A DNA stretch of 64,000 nt from Nocardia mexicana NBRC 108244. GTDB taxonomy: Bacteria > Actinomycetota > Actinomycetes > Mycobacteriales > Mycobacteriaceae. The notes under the pieces are model-generated. The model was not told the DNA's origin. It made no database searches and saw nothing but the letters and a program-made list of their open reading frames with translations. The position numbers were made by a program, and so were the translations under genes. This document shows positions 15,938-23,791 of this stretch, piece after piece. The DNA lies in contig NZ_BDBV01000021.1 of NCBI RefSeq assembly GCF_001613165.1, positions 124,001-188,000 on the forward strand. The letters are read 5' to 3'. Numbering within the stretch: position 1 is the first letter of the stretch; every line of letters starts with the position of its first letter.

Positions 15938-17155
15938 CTATGGTAGCTGCCATGCAAGTCGATATCGCCGTCGATAATTTGGATCTGTTACTCGTAGTTG
16001 CATGGAATAATGCGGTATTCCATCAATATCGACCTCCTCCATCTTGTACTCGTCGTCTTGTGAAACTGATTGAGGGAGGTCCATTTGTCCATGATAACCG
16101 TGCCGCGGCCCCAACGCGGTAATGCCGAGGTTCGTTGGGATATTCACCGTGACTCGAAACTCGCGAGTCGGATAGGAGATCTGGAAGGAATAGAAATCGA
16201 ACGAACGGGTACCTAGTGGCGTGCCCTCCGTCGCCTGCTGCAGCCTGCTGGCAGATCCAAATCTGTAATTTGGAAAATTTCCTGTCACTGAAAAGTCGGC
16301 TTCCTCGTGCTGGCGGAGTGGCGGATCGAAGGCGATATCGGCTGTATAGGTGGCGCCCGTGTTCTTTCGTGCTGGTCGCAGAACGACAGTGCCCGGTCCG
16401 GTGCGAGTTCCAGCGTCGAGCTGCAGGGTTGGTGGGTTCCCTGGATCGAATGGCATGAGCTTGTCGCTCGCCCGTGACCATGCTAGCGGTACCGTCGAAA
16501 CTCCTTGTGGGAGATTGCATCGTATCGCTCTGCGGGTTGAATAGTACAGGTTGAGGTGATCTGGTGCTGTGTTGGAGCGCTCATATCTGTGCGTTGTATC
16601 CATGAGCAGTACGGTCCGGTTGAACGTGCTTTCATCAGTTACTACAGGATCAGGAGTGGCGTGCACCCATCCAGTGATCGAGTGGTTCTCTTTCATGTGA
16701 TCAATCGATGCGAGGAGTCCGGACACCAATTCGGATTCGGTCTCCCATGTCCTGCATTCATGGTCAGTCATTACTTCTTTACGGAATGTCATTAGCTTCT
16801 TGTGGCTGGCTGAGTTTGTTTCCACTTTGCCTCGAGGCAATGAGTCGATATTTCGGTGCATGAGCACGATGCTCGGCTTTCCGAGCTTTCTGGATTCTCT
16901 ATATTCCCTATGCGTCCATGAAATTCCGGTCCTAGGGTCGATCGACCCGTACCGTCCCGCGAGTATGAATATTGAAAAATCGGCGGCCTTGATGCAGTCA
17001 ATGATGGCTTCCCATTGCCCGACGCCCGTCGATGGAAAGTACTCCATTCCTAGCGGCATTGTTCGCACGTGCAGGCAGTTTTGCTGAAGTAGCTTGCGTT
17101 CCTCGATCAGATCCCTGTATGTCGAAGACACAAATGCCGTATAGATTCGGTCCAT
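15938..17155 (-). CDS. DUF4062 (TIR-like fold) protein with unknown C-terminal domain
   Basis: 405 residues, ATG 17155. The N-terminus is a clear DUF4062 domain (TAFVSSTYRDLIEERKLL, FILAGRYGSID, WTHREYRESRKLGKPSIVLM), about residues 1-130. DUF4062 is known as a TIR/nucleoside-deoxyribosyltransferase-like domain found in STAND and other conflict proteins. Here it is not fused to an ATPase; residues about 170-405 are predominantly beta and unrecognised. It heads a likely operon with the phosphatase (66 bp gap) and YdcF. Low GC and AT-rich codons mark it as acquired. Confidence 0.75.
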   Translation of the reverse strand: MDRIYTAFVSSTYRDLIEERKLLQQNCLHVRTMPLGMEYFPSTGVGQWEAIIDCIKAADFSIFILAGRYGSIDPRTGISWTHREYRESRKLGKPSIVLMHRNIDSLPRGKVETNSASHKKLMTFRKEVMTDHECRTWETESELVSGLLASIDHMKENHSITGWVHATPDPVVTDESTFNRTVLLMDTTHRYERSNTAPDHLNLYYSTRRAIRCNLPQGVSTVPLAWSRASDKLMPFDPGNPPTLQLDAGTRTGPGTVVLRPARKNTGATYTADIAFDPPLRQHEEADFSVTGNFPNYRFGSASRLQQATEGTPLGTRSFDFYSFQISYPTREFRVTVNIPTNLGITALGPRHGYHGQMDLPQSVSQDDEYKMEEVDIDGIPHYSMQLRVTDPNYRRRYRLAWQLP

Positions 17156-17418
17156 TCTTACCCGCTATCTCGCAATGGTAGCCACTGGCTCAGATCAAGA
17201 CTAGGACCAGCCTACTGCGAGCAGAAACAACACGCGCGACAATCGAACGACGCGGGGGGCGCAGTGGCTTGCCCCAAATGGACGGGTGTCCAGAGCGATG
17301 CCCCCGGCAATGTGTGCTCGGGCCTCGTTGAGCGCATCGGAAACCGACGTCGCATGTAGTGAGTTACCGCTCTCGAAGCTATCCGCTTCGGTACTGGCCA
17401 CCAACATTGGAGCAGCCC

Positions 17419-17835
17419 CTACCCCCGCCGACCACGATGCCGCCCCTCCCTCATCCAAGGCGGTATGCGTATCGGCGTAGCCCGCATCGGTGGCCGTATA
17501 TCCTGCACCCTTGGCAAAACCTCCGTGTCCGCATCCTCGCTGTCCCATCTCCCAGCCTGGCCTCCGGCCGGCGGTCCCTCCATCGGCGCTGTATCCGCCT
17601 CGTCTACCGCACGGAGCCTGTCCTCCAGGTCAGCCTCTTGGTACTCAGCCACCTCCACATAGCGATCCGTACCGTCACTGTGACGCCGCGTGCCTGCTGT
17701 GCGCCCCGGCACGAACTCATGCCGCCCCGGCTGTTGGATTCCCTTCCACCACATCCCAACCCGAAAGCTCAGCACGGCCGTAAAGAACACCGAAGCGGGC
17801 CACAGGATGAAGATGAGCGTTGACGATGAATCCAC
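17419..17835 (-). CDS. Single-helix membrane protein, acidic tail
   Basis: 138 residues from GTG 17835, six bases after the previous stop. One N-terminal hydrophobic helix (STLIFILWPASVFFTAVLSF) is followed by a long hydrophilic part rich in Asp/Glu and Arg. It is the last gene of the leftward run that begins at 19908. No family recognised. Another frame over 17201-17548 is also open and could be an alternative 3' end, but it has no start. Confidence 0.5.
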   Translation of the reverse strand: MDSSSTLIFILWPASVFFTAVLSFRVGMWWKGIQQPGRHEFVPGRTAGTRRHSDGTDRYVEVAEYQEADLEDRLRAVDEADTAPMEGPPAGGQAGRWDSEDADTEVLPRVQDIRPPMRATPIRIPPWMREGRHRGRRG

Positions 17836-17841
17836 TTCGGT

Positions 17842-18081
17842 TCAGCCATCGCCCTCGGGAACGGACAAGCTGCCCCACCCATCGTCATCCTGGAGCAGCA
17901 GCAGGTACGCCGCCTCCAGGTGCACTATGCACTCGTCTGGATGATGAAAGCGATGGATATACCGCAGTTCCCGTGCTCGCGGGATAGTGAGATCCATTAG
18001 GTGCACTTGGCACATGAATTCGGCTAGTTTGCCGTCTGCCTGGACGAAGTTCCGGAAGTGTGTGGGTTCTGGGGAGGTCAT
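17842..18081 (-). CDS. Hypothetical 79-aa protein
   Basis: ATG 18081 overlaps the stop of the upstream gene (ATGA). Sequence features include FRNFVQADGKLAEFMCQVHLMDL and an ending DDDGWGSLSVPEGDG. Mostly helical, no family recognised. Its coupling to the 205-aa gene suggests they work together. Confidence 0.6.
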   Translation of the reverse strand: MTSPEPTHFRNFVQADGKLAEFMCQVHLMDLTIPRARELRYIHRFHHPDECIVHLEAAYLLLLQDDDGWGSLSVPEGDG

Positions 18082-18695
18082 TGGTCGGTCCCGCTCGACC
18101 GAGCCCCAGTGTCCGGCCACACCCGCCGTGGCGGGAACTCCGTCCCATCCCCCTCCGGCCCCTGTTCCTCGGGGAGGCGCAGCCGCCCCTCCCGCACCGC
18201 TGTTACCAACTCGTTGAACGACTCGATGCACCAGCCCAGTTCGGCGGCATCACGTTCATGATGCTCGGCGTCGTTCTGCCGCAGGGCATACAGCAGGTAC
18301 TTCCATACCAACCACGACACCCACTGGCCGTACGTCGATGGACTCAGCGGTGCATCTGCTTGGTACACAACGTCTTTGGTGTGCCCGCCTGCCTCGCGGT
18401 CGAGGAACCACACATACAAATTGAGCTGCTCATTGATCTTGGCGGTGTCTTTGGGCCGCTCATCATGGACATGTCGCCAGATGCCTACCAGCTCCCGTGC
18501 TGTGCGGAGCATGACCGTGCCCGGCTCCTCGACGCCAGCGCAGACCCGCAGGAACGGTCCGCTGTCCGGCAGCGGCTGATCCGGCGTCGCTTCCACTGGC
18601 GGCACGGTGAAGGCAAAGGGCCGCTCCGGATCGGCGCCGTAGAAGATGTGGTACGCCGGTCGGTTGGTGGGCGGGGCAGGATGGCTGTCAGGCAT
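18078..18695 (-). CDS. Hypothetical 205-aa protein
   Basis: The start is placed at ATG 18695 (MPDSHPAPP) with AAAGG upstream. The N-terminus is Pro-rich; the middle is helical and aromatic (YGQWVSWLVWKYLLYALRQ, about 112-130), and the C-terminus is acidic and Pro-rich. No catalytic motif seen. It is part of the six-gene leftward run divergent from the XRE-TPR regulator. Confidence 0.65.
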   Translation of the reverse strand: MPDSHPAPPTNRPAYHIFYGADPERPFAFTVPPVEATPDQPLPDSGPFLRVCAGVEEPGTVMLRTARELVGIWRHVHDERPKDTAKINEQLNLYVWFLDREAGGHTKDVVYQADAPLSPSTYGQWVSWLVWKYLLYALRQNDAEHHERDAAELGWCIESFNELVTAVREGRLRLPEEQGPEGDGTEFPPRRVWPDTGARSSGTDQ

Positions 18696-18780
18696 AGGTG
18701 ATGGACCTTTCAGTTCTTCAGCTCGAAAAGTGTTGGGAGGAAACGGATTAGAGCGAACAGCGCGGACCCGGCACACAGCC

Positions 18781-18990
18781 TCAGTCCCACAACTCGCTGC
18801 AGGGCAGCGGCGGCAGATCGGCATGCACCTCGTCGTCCACCGTGACGCGCAGCTCCATGTCGGCGAACGTCCCCGCCAGTTCGTCGGCAACGTTTTGGGC
18901 TTGTTCCGCCGACGCCTGGTAGTCCAGCTTCAGAGCACCGGATTCGATGTGGATGTGGCTGATGCGCCGGGGTGGGCTGGTGGGCCGCAT
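18781..18990 (-). CDS. Hypothetical 69-aa protein
   Basis: ATG 18990, six bases after the upstream stop. It contains [14 protein letters not shown] and a helix [19 protein letters not shown]. Its length and spacing fit a real gene in the operon. No family recognised. Confidence 0.55.
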   Translation of the reverse strand: MRPTSPPRRISHIHIESGALKLDYQASAEQAQNVADELAGTFADMELRVTVDDEVHADLPPLPCSELWD

Positions 18991-18996
18991 GGGGGA

Positions 18997-19665
18997 TCAC
19001 ATCCCGGGAAGCAAGCGGCGGCCGGATTCGATCTCTGCAGCCAGGCAGTCGTACCCGGCGCACAGCTCGACCAGCTGCTGCGTCTCTAGCTGCGGTGTAC
19101 AGGTCGGTTCGCTGCCCTTGGCGACGGCCCGCTCCCACAAATCCGCCATGCGGGCGGCAATCTCACCGATGCTTTCGGTATGCAGGGGTACGGGCGCCAG
19201 CCGATCGGGCTGGACGCTTTCCGACAGCGCTGCCGTGTCTGCCTCGATCACCTGGACGACCTTGTCGGACCCGGTGCGGTGCAGTTTCAGCCGTTCGGCT
19301 ACGGCATCGTCGATGATCGTGACCAGTACCTCGATGTCCGCCACCGCGGTCACGAGCATTGCTACGGCCGCTTTCAGGTCTGCCGCCGATGCCTCCGCAC
19401 CAGCCATAACACCGAGGGCAAGCCGGTACTCCCGTTGGCATTCCACCAAGTCGTACGCCGGATGCAGGATGTCTCCGGCTGTCACTGGTTGGGCGCCGGA
19501 GAAGACCGCCAGGAACATCTCGCTGGAAGGCAATGGTTCCAGCGGCGCCCATTCTGGGATTGGTTCTGCCGCAACAGAATTTGGGTCCGCATCTGAACCA
19601 CTCGTGGTGTCGCTTGCGCTGGACGGCCGATCTTCCGGCGCGCCGTGGTTGGGCTGTGTAGTCAT
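18997..19665 (-). CDS. DUF4254-like protein
   Basis: 222 residues, ATG 19665. The N-terminus is disordered; from about residue 48 on (SSEMFLAVFSGAQ, HPAYDLVECQREYR, IIDDAVAERL, ELCAGYDCLAAEIESGRRLLPG) it resembles the actinobacterial DUF4254 family as I remember it. Function of that family is unknown to me. The domain call is moderate; the gene itself is well supported by its place in the operon. Confidence 0.55.
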   Translation of the reverse strand: MTTQPNHGAPEDRPSSASDTTSGSDADPNSVAAEPIPEWAPLEPLPSSEMFLAVFSGAQPVTAGDILHPAYDLVECQREYRLALGVMAGAEASAADLKAAVAMLVTAVADIEVLVTIIDDAVAERLKLHRTGSDKVVQVIEADTAALSESVQPDRLAPVPLHTESIGEIAARMADLWERAVAKGSEPTCTPQLETQQLVELCAGYDCLAAEIESGRRLLPGM

Positions 19666-19671
19666 TCCGGA

Positions 19672-19908
19672 TCACCGCGGCTTGGTGGTGGAGGGCTTCA
19701 CGCGGCCAGTGTCGGCCAGCACTTGCAGTGCGGCTGCTTTTCGTGGGCAGTGCTTCGCCCTGCACGCAACGTGGAATTGCATGATCGTGTGAGATTCAGC
19801 GACGGTGAAAGGTACTTTCGGCGCCTGGTGAGTGCGCTGGATATTCAGCGCGTCCAGCTGGTGAATGGCAAGGGAATGCATGACAAGGTCTCCGGTTTCT
19901 TGGGACAT
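19672..19908 (-). CDS. Small Cys/Lys-rich protein, first gene of the leftward run
   Basis: 78 residues from ATG 19908. The C-terminal half (QFHVACRAKHCPRKAAALQVLADTGRVKP) is a pattern seen in small actinobacterial proteins of unknown role; the two Cys may be structural or bind metal. It opens the operon that runs leftward from the palindrome-rich region at 19909-20195. Confidence 0.55.
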   Translation of the reverse strand: MSQETGDLVMHSLAIHQLDALNIQRTHQAPKVPFTVAESHTIMQFHVACRAKHCPRKAAALQVLADTGRVKPSTTKPR

Positions 19909-19924
19909 GGCACATCACGAGGTG

Positions 19925-20014
19925 CTCCGGTACCGGGGCCATCTGCTACCGACCCTTGTCTCACCCGAACCGGTACGCCTTCTGAGGGGTTAAGGCGCGC
20001 CCCCGGTACCGGGG
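19925..20014. promoter_or_regulatory. Two 14-bp palindromes around CCGGTACCGG
   Basis: CCCCGGTACCGGGG at 20001-20014 is a perfect palindrome, and the same sequence with one change lies at 19925-19938, 76 bp away centre to centre. Both are between the divergent genes starting at 19908 and 20196, where operators for the XRE-TPR regulator would be expected. Confidence 0.5.
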
Positions 20015-20078
20015 CACACGCCGACCGTAAGGCCCCAATTTGGGCCGCTACCGGCCAAAATAGCCAAAACCCCTGAAA

Positions 20079-20096
20079 TATACGGAAAACCGTATA
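20079..20096. promoter_or_regulatory. TATACGG-AAAA-CCGTATA inverted repeat
   Basis: Perfect 7-bp arms around AAAA, 100 bp upstream of the XRE-TPR start. It could be an operator or a small hairpin in the leader. Confidence 0.45.
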
Positions 20097-20195
20097 AACT
20101 GCGTTCACGGGGGCGAAAGCCCCTGCCTGGCAACGTGTCCCGAGCGTTTGGCCGATCTTGCAGATGCACGTTCATATGGAAGCAGGGACAACCGC

Positions 20196-21434
20196 ATGCA
20201 CATGACAACCGGCGAGGTCATTCGCCGGATTCGCAAATCGCTCGGCATGACGCAGGCCGAATTGGGAGTCATCCTCGGCTACACCCAACCGGTCATTTCG
20301 CAACTGGAACACGACGCCGCGGCTATCCATGATGTGCGGGTGCTGCGTCGCATCGCCAAGGCACTTCACGTTCCGCTTGCCATACTGGTGGTGGAGTCGG
20401 ACGAGGAGGCGGACGTGAATCGTCGCAATTTCCTACGGGCCAGCGTTCTCGGTGCCGGAACGGCCGTGACGGCCGGAGCCGCAGGGCAAGCTGCCGCAGC
20501 ATCATCAACCGGAAGCATCCACGTCGGAGCCACCGAGGTCGCCGAGGTCAACGCTAGCGTCGGTCAGATCCACGAACTCGATCTGCTCGTCGGTGGCGAC
20601 CGGTTGTGTCGCCTCGCCGCCAACGAAGTCCGCTACGTGAAGCAGCTGCTCGACAGCGGCACTTACACCGAAGCGACCGCGCAGACCCTCACAAGCGCCG
20701 CCGCTGAGATGATGACCGCGGCGGGGTGGGTACACTTCGATGCCAACAAGCGGCAGGCTGCCCGCAGCTTGTACGCGGAGGCAGTGCAGACCGCTAACGA
20801 GAGCGGTGACGGTATCGCCGCTGCGCACGCCCTGATGAACGCGAGCATTATGGACCTCGCCACCGTCGGACTTCCGCAGGGCACCGAAGGCTCACAGCTT
20901 CGCCCACAGAAGGCCGCCAATCTTGCCCAGGCCGCCCAATCTGCAGCGAGAGGGCAAGGCGGGCCGAAGGTTCGCGCACTGGCCGCGCTGCGCGAGGCTC
21001 AAGCCCAGGGGCCAACCGATCGAGCGGCGATGGAACGAGCAATGGCCCGCGCTCACCGTGCTTACGAATCTGGCCGTGGCCGCGATCCTGACTGGGTGTG
21101 GCTGCCGGAAGCCGAGTTCAACGCGCTAATGGGTATCTCGTATCTCGGTGCAGGCATGAATGCGCAGGCCGAGGCGTATCTTCAAGCGGCCCATGACACT
21201 GCCGGAGAGTGGCCACGAGAACAAGCCGCCTGGCAGCTCTACCGAGCACAGAACCACCTCGACGCTGGCGATCCGGCTCGCGCATGCGCGCTGCTGACCG
21301 ACAACTACGCCGCCATCCAGTCGGTAGCCTCATCCCGACTGCGCCGGAAGCTGGATTCCATCGCCACCACGGCTCGGCCGCATGCAGTGGTGCCGGAGGT
21401 GCGGGAGTTTCTGGAGCTGGTGGCCAGCCACTAA
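20196..21434 (+). CDS. XRE-family regulator with TPR-like C-terminus
   Basis: Start at ATG 20196 (second choice 20202), about 412 residues. HTH at residues 5-60 (LGMTQAELGVILGYTQPVISQLEHD). Around residue 75 there is a RRNFLRA segment followed by a hydrophobic stretch (SVLGAGTAVTAGAAG) that looks like a twin-arginine signal although it is internal. The rest is helical and TPR-like (AEAYLQAAHDTAGEW, DAGDPARACALLTDNY). Such regulators are common in Streptomyces and Nocardia and bind DNA in response to unknown signals. It is divergent from the six-gene run at 17.4-19.9 kb, which it may control. Confidence 0.85.
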   Translation: MHMTTGEVIRRIRKSLGMTQAELGVILGYTQPVISQLEHDAAAIHDVRVLRRIAKALHVPLAILVVESDEEADVNRRNFLRASVLGAGTAVTAGAAGQAAAASSTGSIHVGATEVAEVNASVGQIHELDLLVGGDRLCRLAANEVRYVKQLLDSGTYTEATAQTLTSAAAEMMTAAGWVHFDANKRQAARSLYAEAVQTANESGDGIAAAHALMNASIMDLATVGLPQGTEGSQLRPQKAANLAQAAQSAARGQGGPKVRALAALREAQAQGPTDRAAMERAMARAHRAYESGRGRDPDWVWLPEAEFNALMGISYLGAGMNAQAEAYLQAAHDTAGEWPREQAAWQLYRAQNHLDAGDPARACALLTDNYAAIQSVASSRLRRKLDSIATTARPHAVVPEVREFLELVASH

Positions 21435-21470
21435 CGGTCGAAGATTACCGAGGGCGACGGTCACGGTCCC

Positions 21471-22310
21471 CTACGGCCGTGGCTGTCGCTGGCCCATCGC
21501 TTTCCCGATCAATACTCGAGCCGCTTCACCGACGACGGCTTGGTCCAATAGCGTTTGGAACACCTGCTCGTAGAGGGTGAGTTCCCTCGGCTGGGTGATC
21601 GTCAGCTCCGCCGAGATGGTTTCCACAAAGGCGACCTTGCGGTCGAAGATGGCGAAATTGGTGGTGGGCACCTGGTAGTCCGACATTTGCGGGATGACAC
21701 TCACCACCACATTCGGCAGCCGCATGGTGCTGAGCAGGTGGTCGAGCTGGCCAATCATGACGTCGTCCGAGCCGACGGTGGTGTACAAAACCTGTTCGGC
21801 CAGAACGAAATTGAAGCGGTGGTTACCGTGGTGGAGCACCTGCTGACGTTCCAGTCGGGCGGCGATGCCGTCATCGACTGGTTCATCGTGGCCGTAGAAG
21901 GCTGACACCTTGCTGAGCATGGCCCACATGTAGTCCTGGGTCTGGAGGAGCCCTGGCATGATGACCGGCTCGAACCAGCGAGTGAGCCGGGTGTCCTCTT
22001 CCAGGGTGTGGAGTTGTTGCTGCTTGCGCCGGATACCGGCGATTCGTTTCCACTCGACGTAGGCGGCTTCGACGTTGCGCAGCGTGGCGATGAGGTCGGG
22101 TACCTGCCCCTTGGCTTTGCAGTGGCGGCACCAGATGCGAATGTCGGCTTCGGCCGGCATCTGCTTGCCGCTCTCGATCTTCGATACTTTCGAGGAGTGC
22201 CACCCCGCCAGCTCGGCCAGCTGGACGCCAGAGAGGCCCGCGTCTTTGCGGATGTCACGTAGGCGACCGCCTAACGCCTCTCTGGCATCACGAACGCTGG
22301 AGCTGGTCAC
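21471..22310 (-). CDS. Scr1/DUF5753-family HTH regulator
   Basis: 279 residues from GTG 22310, overlapping the stop of the DUF6879 gene (GTGA). N-terminal HTH (LRDIRKDAGLSGVQLAELAGWHSSKVSKIESG) then the DUF5753 ligand-like domain (RWFEPVIMPGLLQTQDYMWAML, FVLAEQVLYT, PNVVVSVIP, ETISAELTI). In Streptomyces such regulators (WhiJ-like) act with small acidic partner proteins. Here the partner role may be played by DUF6879, encoded just upstream. Confidence 0.88.
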   Translation of the reverse strand: MTSSSVRDAREALGGRLRDIRKDAGLSGVQLAELAGWHSSKVSKIESGKQMPAEADIRIWCRHCKAKGQVPDLIATLRNVEAAYVEWKRIAGIRRKQQQLHTLEEDTRLTRWFEPVIMPGLLQTQDYMWAMLSKVSAFYGHDEPVDDGIAARLERQQVLHHGNHRFNFVLAEQVLYTTVGSDDVMIGQLDHLLSTMRLPNVVVSVIPQMSDYQVPTTNFAIFDRKVAFVETISAELTITQPRELTLYEQVFQTLLDQAVVGEAARVLIGKAMGQRQPRP

Positions 22311-22846
22311 TTGGCAGCAGCGTAGTCGCTTCCCACGTAGTCAGCGTGCGGGATGCCGAGGCCCCACACCTTGTCTCGAATGGCGGTGCAGTGAGCCGCG
22401 ATCACTGGATCGTCGGTAACGGCGAATCCGCCGAAGTCACCATCACTCCGGAAGGTGACGAAGACGACCAGGTCGTCATCGAACAACCAGTAGTCATCCT
22501 GCGTCAGCTCGGCCGGATCGATCAGGGGCCGCGGGAGCCACTTGATCTCTTCGCCCGCCTCGATGTTTAAGGGGGCGATGGTCAGGCCGAACCGGGTGTA
22601 GTCGACATGCGGAATACTGACCAGCCGCACCCGGTGTACCTGCTTGCCGCTGCCGGTTACATCGCGGATCAGGTCATCCCAGGAACGGCACCATTCATAG
22701 TCGTCGGGCTCTCCAGCCAGAAACTTGCGAAACGGCTCGTGCTCGTCGGCCACGAGATACTCGTCCTGAGTTTCCAGGTGAAAGGCCCGCTTCCACTCAC
22801 CACCGCGGAAGAGGTCGACAAATTCCTCGCCCTGGATCAGCTTCAT
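22307..22846 (-). CDS. DUF6879-family protein
   Basis: 179 residues from ATG 22846, which overlaps the stop of the gene before it (ATGA). Family features: MKLIQGEEFVDLF, AFHLETQDEY, VHRVRLVSIPHVDYTRFGL, ELTQDDYWLFDDDLVVFVTF. DUF6879 genes are usually found beside Scr1-type regulators, as here. Function unknown; a partner or anti-regulator is likely. Confidence 0.8.
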   Translation of the reverse strand: MKLIQGEEFVDLFRGGEWKRAFHLETQDEYLVADEHEPFRKFLAGEPDDYEWCRSWDDLIRDVTGSGKQVHRVRLVSIPHVDYTRFGLTIAPLNIEAGEEIKWLPRPLIDPAELTQDDYWLFDDDLVVFVTFRSDGDFGGFAVTDDPVIAAHCTAIRDKVWGLGIPHADYVGSDYAAAK

Positions 22847-23157
22847 ACGGGCCGGATTTCCTTTCCCATCGCCACCTCGATGGCGGTTTCGTGGTCGGGC
22901 AGGTTCATCTGCTGCAGTGCTTCCAGATCGGTGACGGGGGTACCGCTGAGCGTGAAGGTACCGCGGCCGGTATCGGTCAGCGTGGTACCGAGGCAGGTCC
23001 CGGGTTCGAGGAAGCCCAGCAGCATGTGGGGTATCTCGATGACGGAGCCGTTCGGGCCGACCCGCCATCCCTGGATGACGTACGTTCCATGATCGGAGGC
23101 GAAAAGTGTTGGGCACGTGCCGTTTTGACTACCAACACCGAGGCATCGTAAACGCAT
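22843..23157 (-). CDS. Hypothetical 104-aa protein of the Scr1/DUF6879 operon
   Basis: Starts at ATG 23157. Beta-rich sequence (CPTLFASDHGTYVIQGWRV, HMLLGFLEPGTC) ending in HETAIEVAMGKEIRPV. It is the first gene of a three-gene operon joined by 4-bp overlaps. I recall similar small proteins beside DUF6879 in other actinobacteria, but cannot name a family. Confidence 0.65.
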   Translation of the reverse strand: MRLRCLGVGSQNGTCPTLFASDHGTYVIQGWRVGPNGSVIEIPHMLLGFLEPGTCLGTTLTDTGRGTFTLSGTPVTDLEALQQMNLPDHETAIEVAMGKEIRPV

Positions 23158-23408
23158 GACGACCGTCCTAGGTCTTGTGGTGCGTGGATTTGCTCGAACT
23201 CCATCATCGTGGCTTGTCACGAGATGGTCGGTCAACGGTCCAGGCATGCCCGAAGCAAATCCAAGCAAAAGCCTGGCGGTGCGCTGAGCTCCGCTTCTAG
23301 CGTCGATGGCAGGCGCTCGGCACCAGAGGAAAACCTGCTCGGGACAGCGCAATTGGTTTGTTTCTCCCTGGTGCCGAGCTGCCCCACCAACGGGAGCGAG
23401 GGGACCGA

Positions 23409-23684
23409 ATGTCGCTGAGCCAGTATCTCGTCCGCGTTCATTGCTGCAGCAGCTGGTGGCTGATCGAAGTGCCGGCCGTAGGGCGATGGACGCCGGTCGA
23501 TGACAAGCGGGCCATCGCGTCAACCGCCAGGGAGATGATCGCGGCCGTTACCGATGTCGCCACCGATGCCTTCGGCGTCGACCTCGTTGAGGACCGCGTG
23601 GTGAGCAGCGTCGAAGAGTTCGCCGGTGCCACCGGGCTCCAGCGCTGGCAGGCAACGATGCCGACCGGCGCTGCCTGCGACTGA
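23409..23684 (+). CDS. HicB-like small protein
   Basis: 91 residues, ATG 23409 with GAGGGG upstream. The pattern YLVRVHCCSSWWLIEVPAVGRWTPV and then STAREMIAAVTDVATDAFGVDL follows the HicB-like fold, a partial RNase-H fold used by HicB antitoxins. No HicA-type toxin is adjacent. It is transcribed toward the reductase-like gene, 107 bp away, and may be part of that operon. Confidence 0.65.
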   Translation: MSLSQYLVRVHCCSSWWLIEVPAVGRWTPVDDKRAIASTAREMIAAVTDVATDAFGVDLVEDRVVSSVEEFAGATGLQRWQATMPTGAACD

Positions 23685-23791
23685 AATACCTCACCTATTC
23701 AACAAATTCGCGGGTGCCTGGGCGATTCGTCCCGGGCCGCTTCAGGCTGCGTTGTTCTGGCGTAGCCGCAGATTCGCTTGTCTCATCAGGA

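Noticed and set aside
17201..17548. Alternative frame at the 3' end of the 17419-17835 gene
   Set aside because: Reads acceptably as protein but has no start; could only matter if a frameshift exists, which I cannot show.
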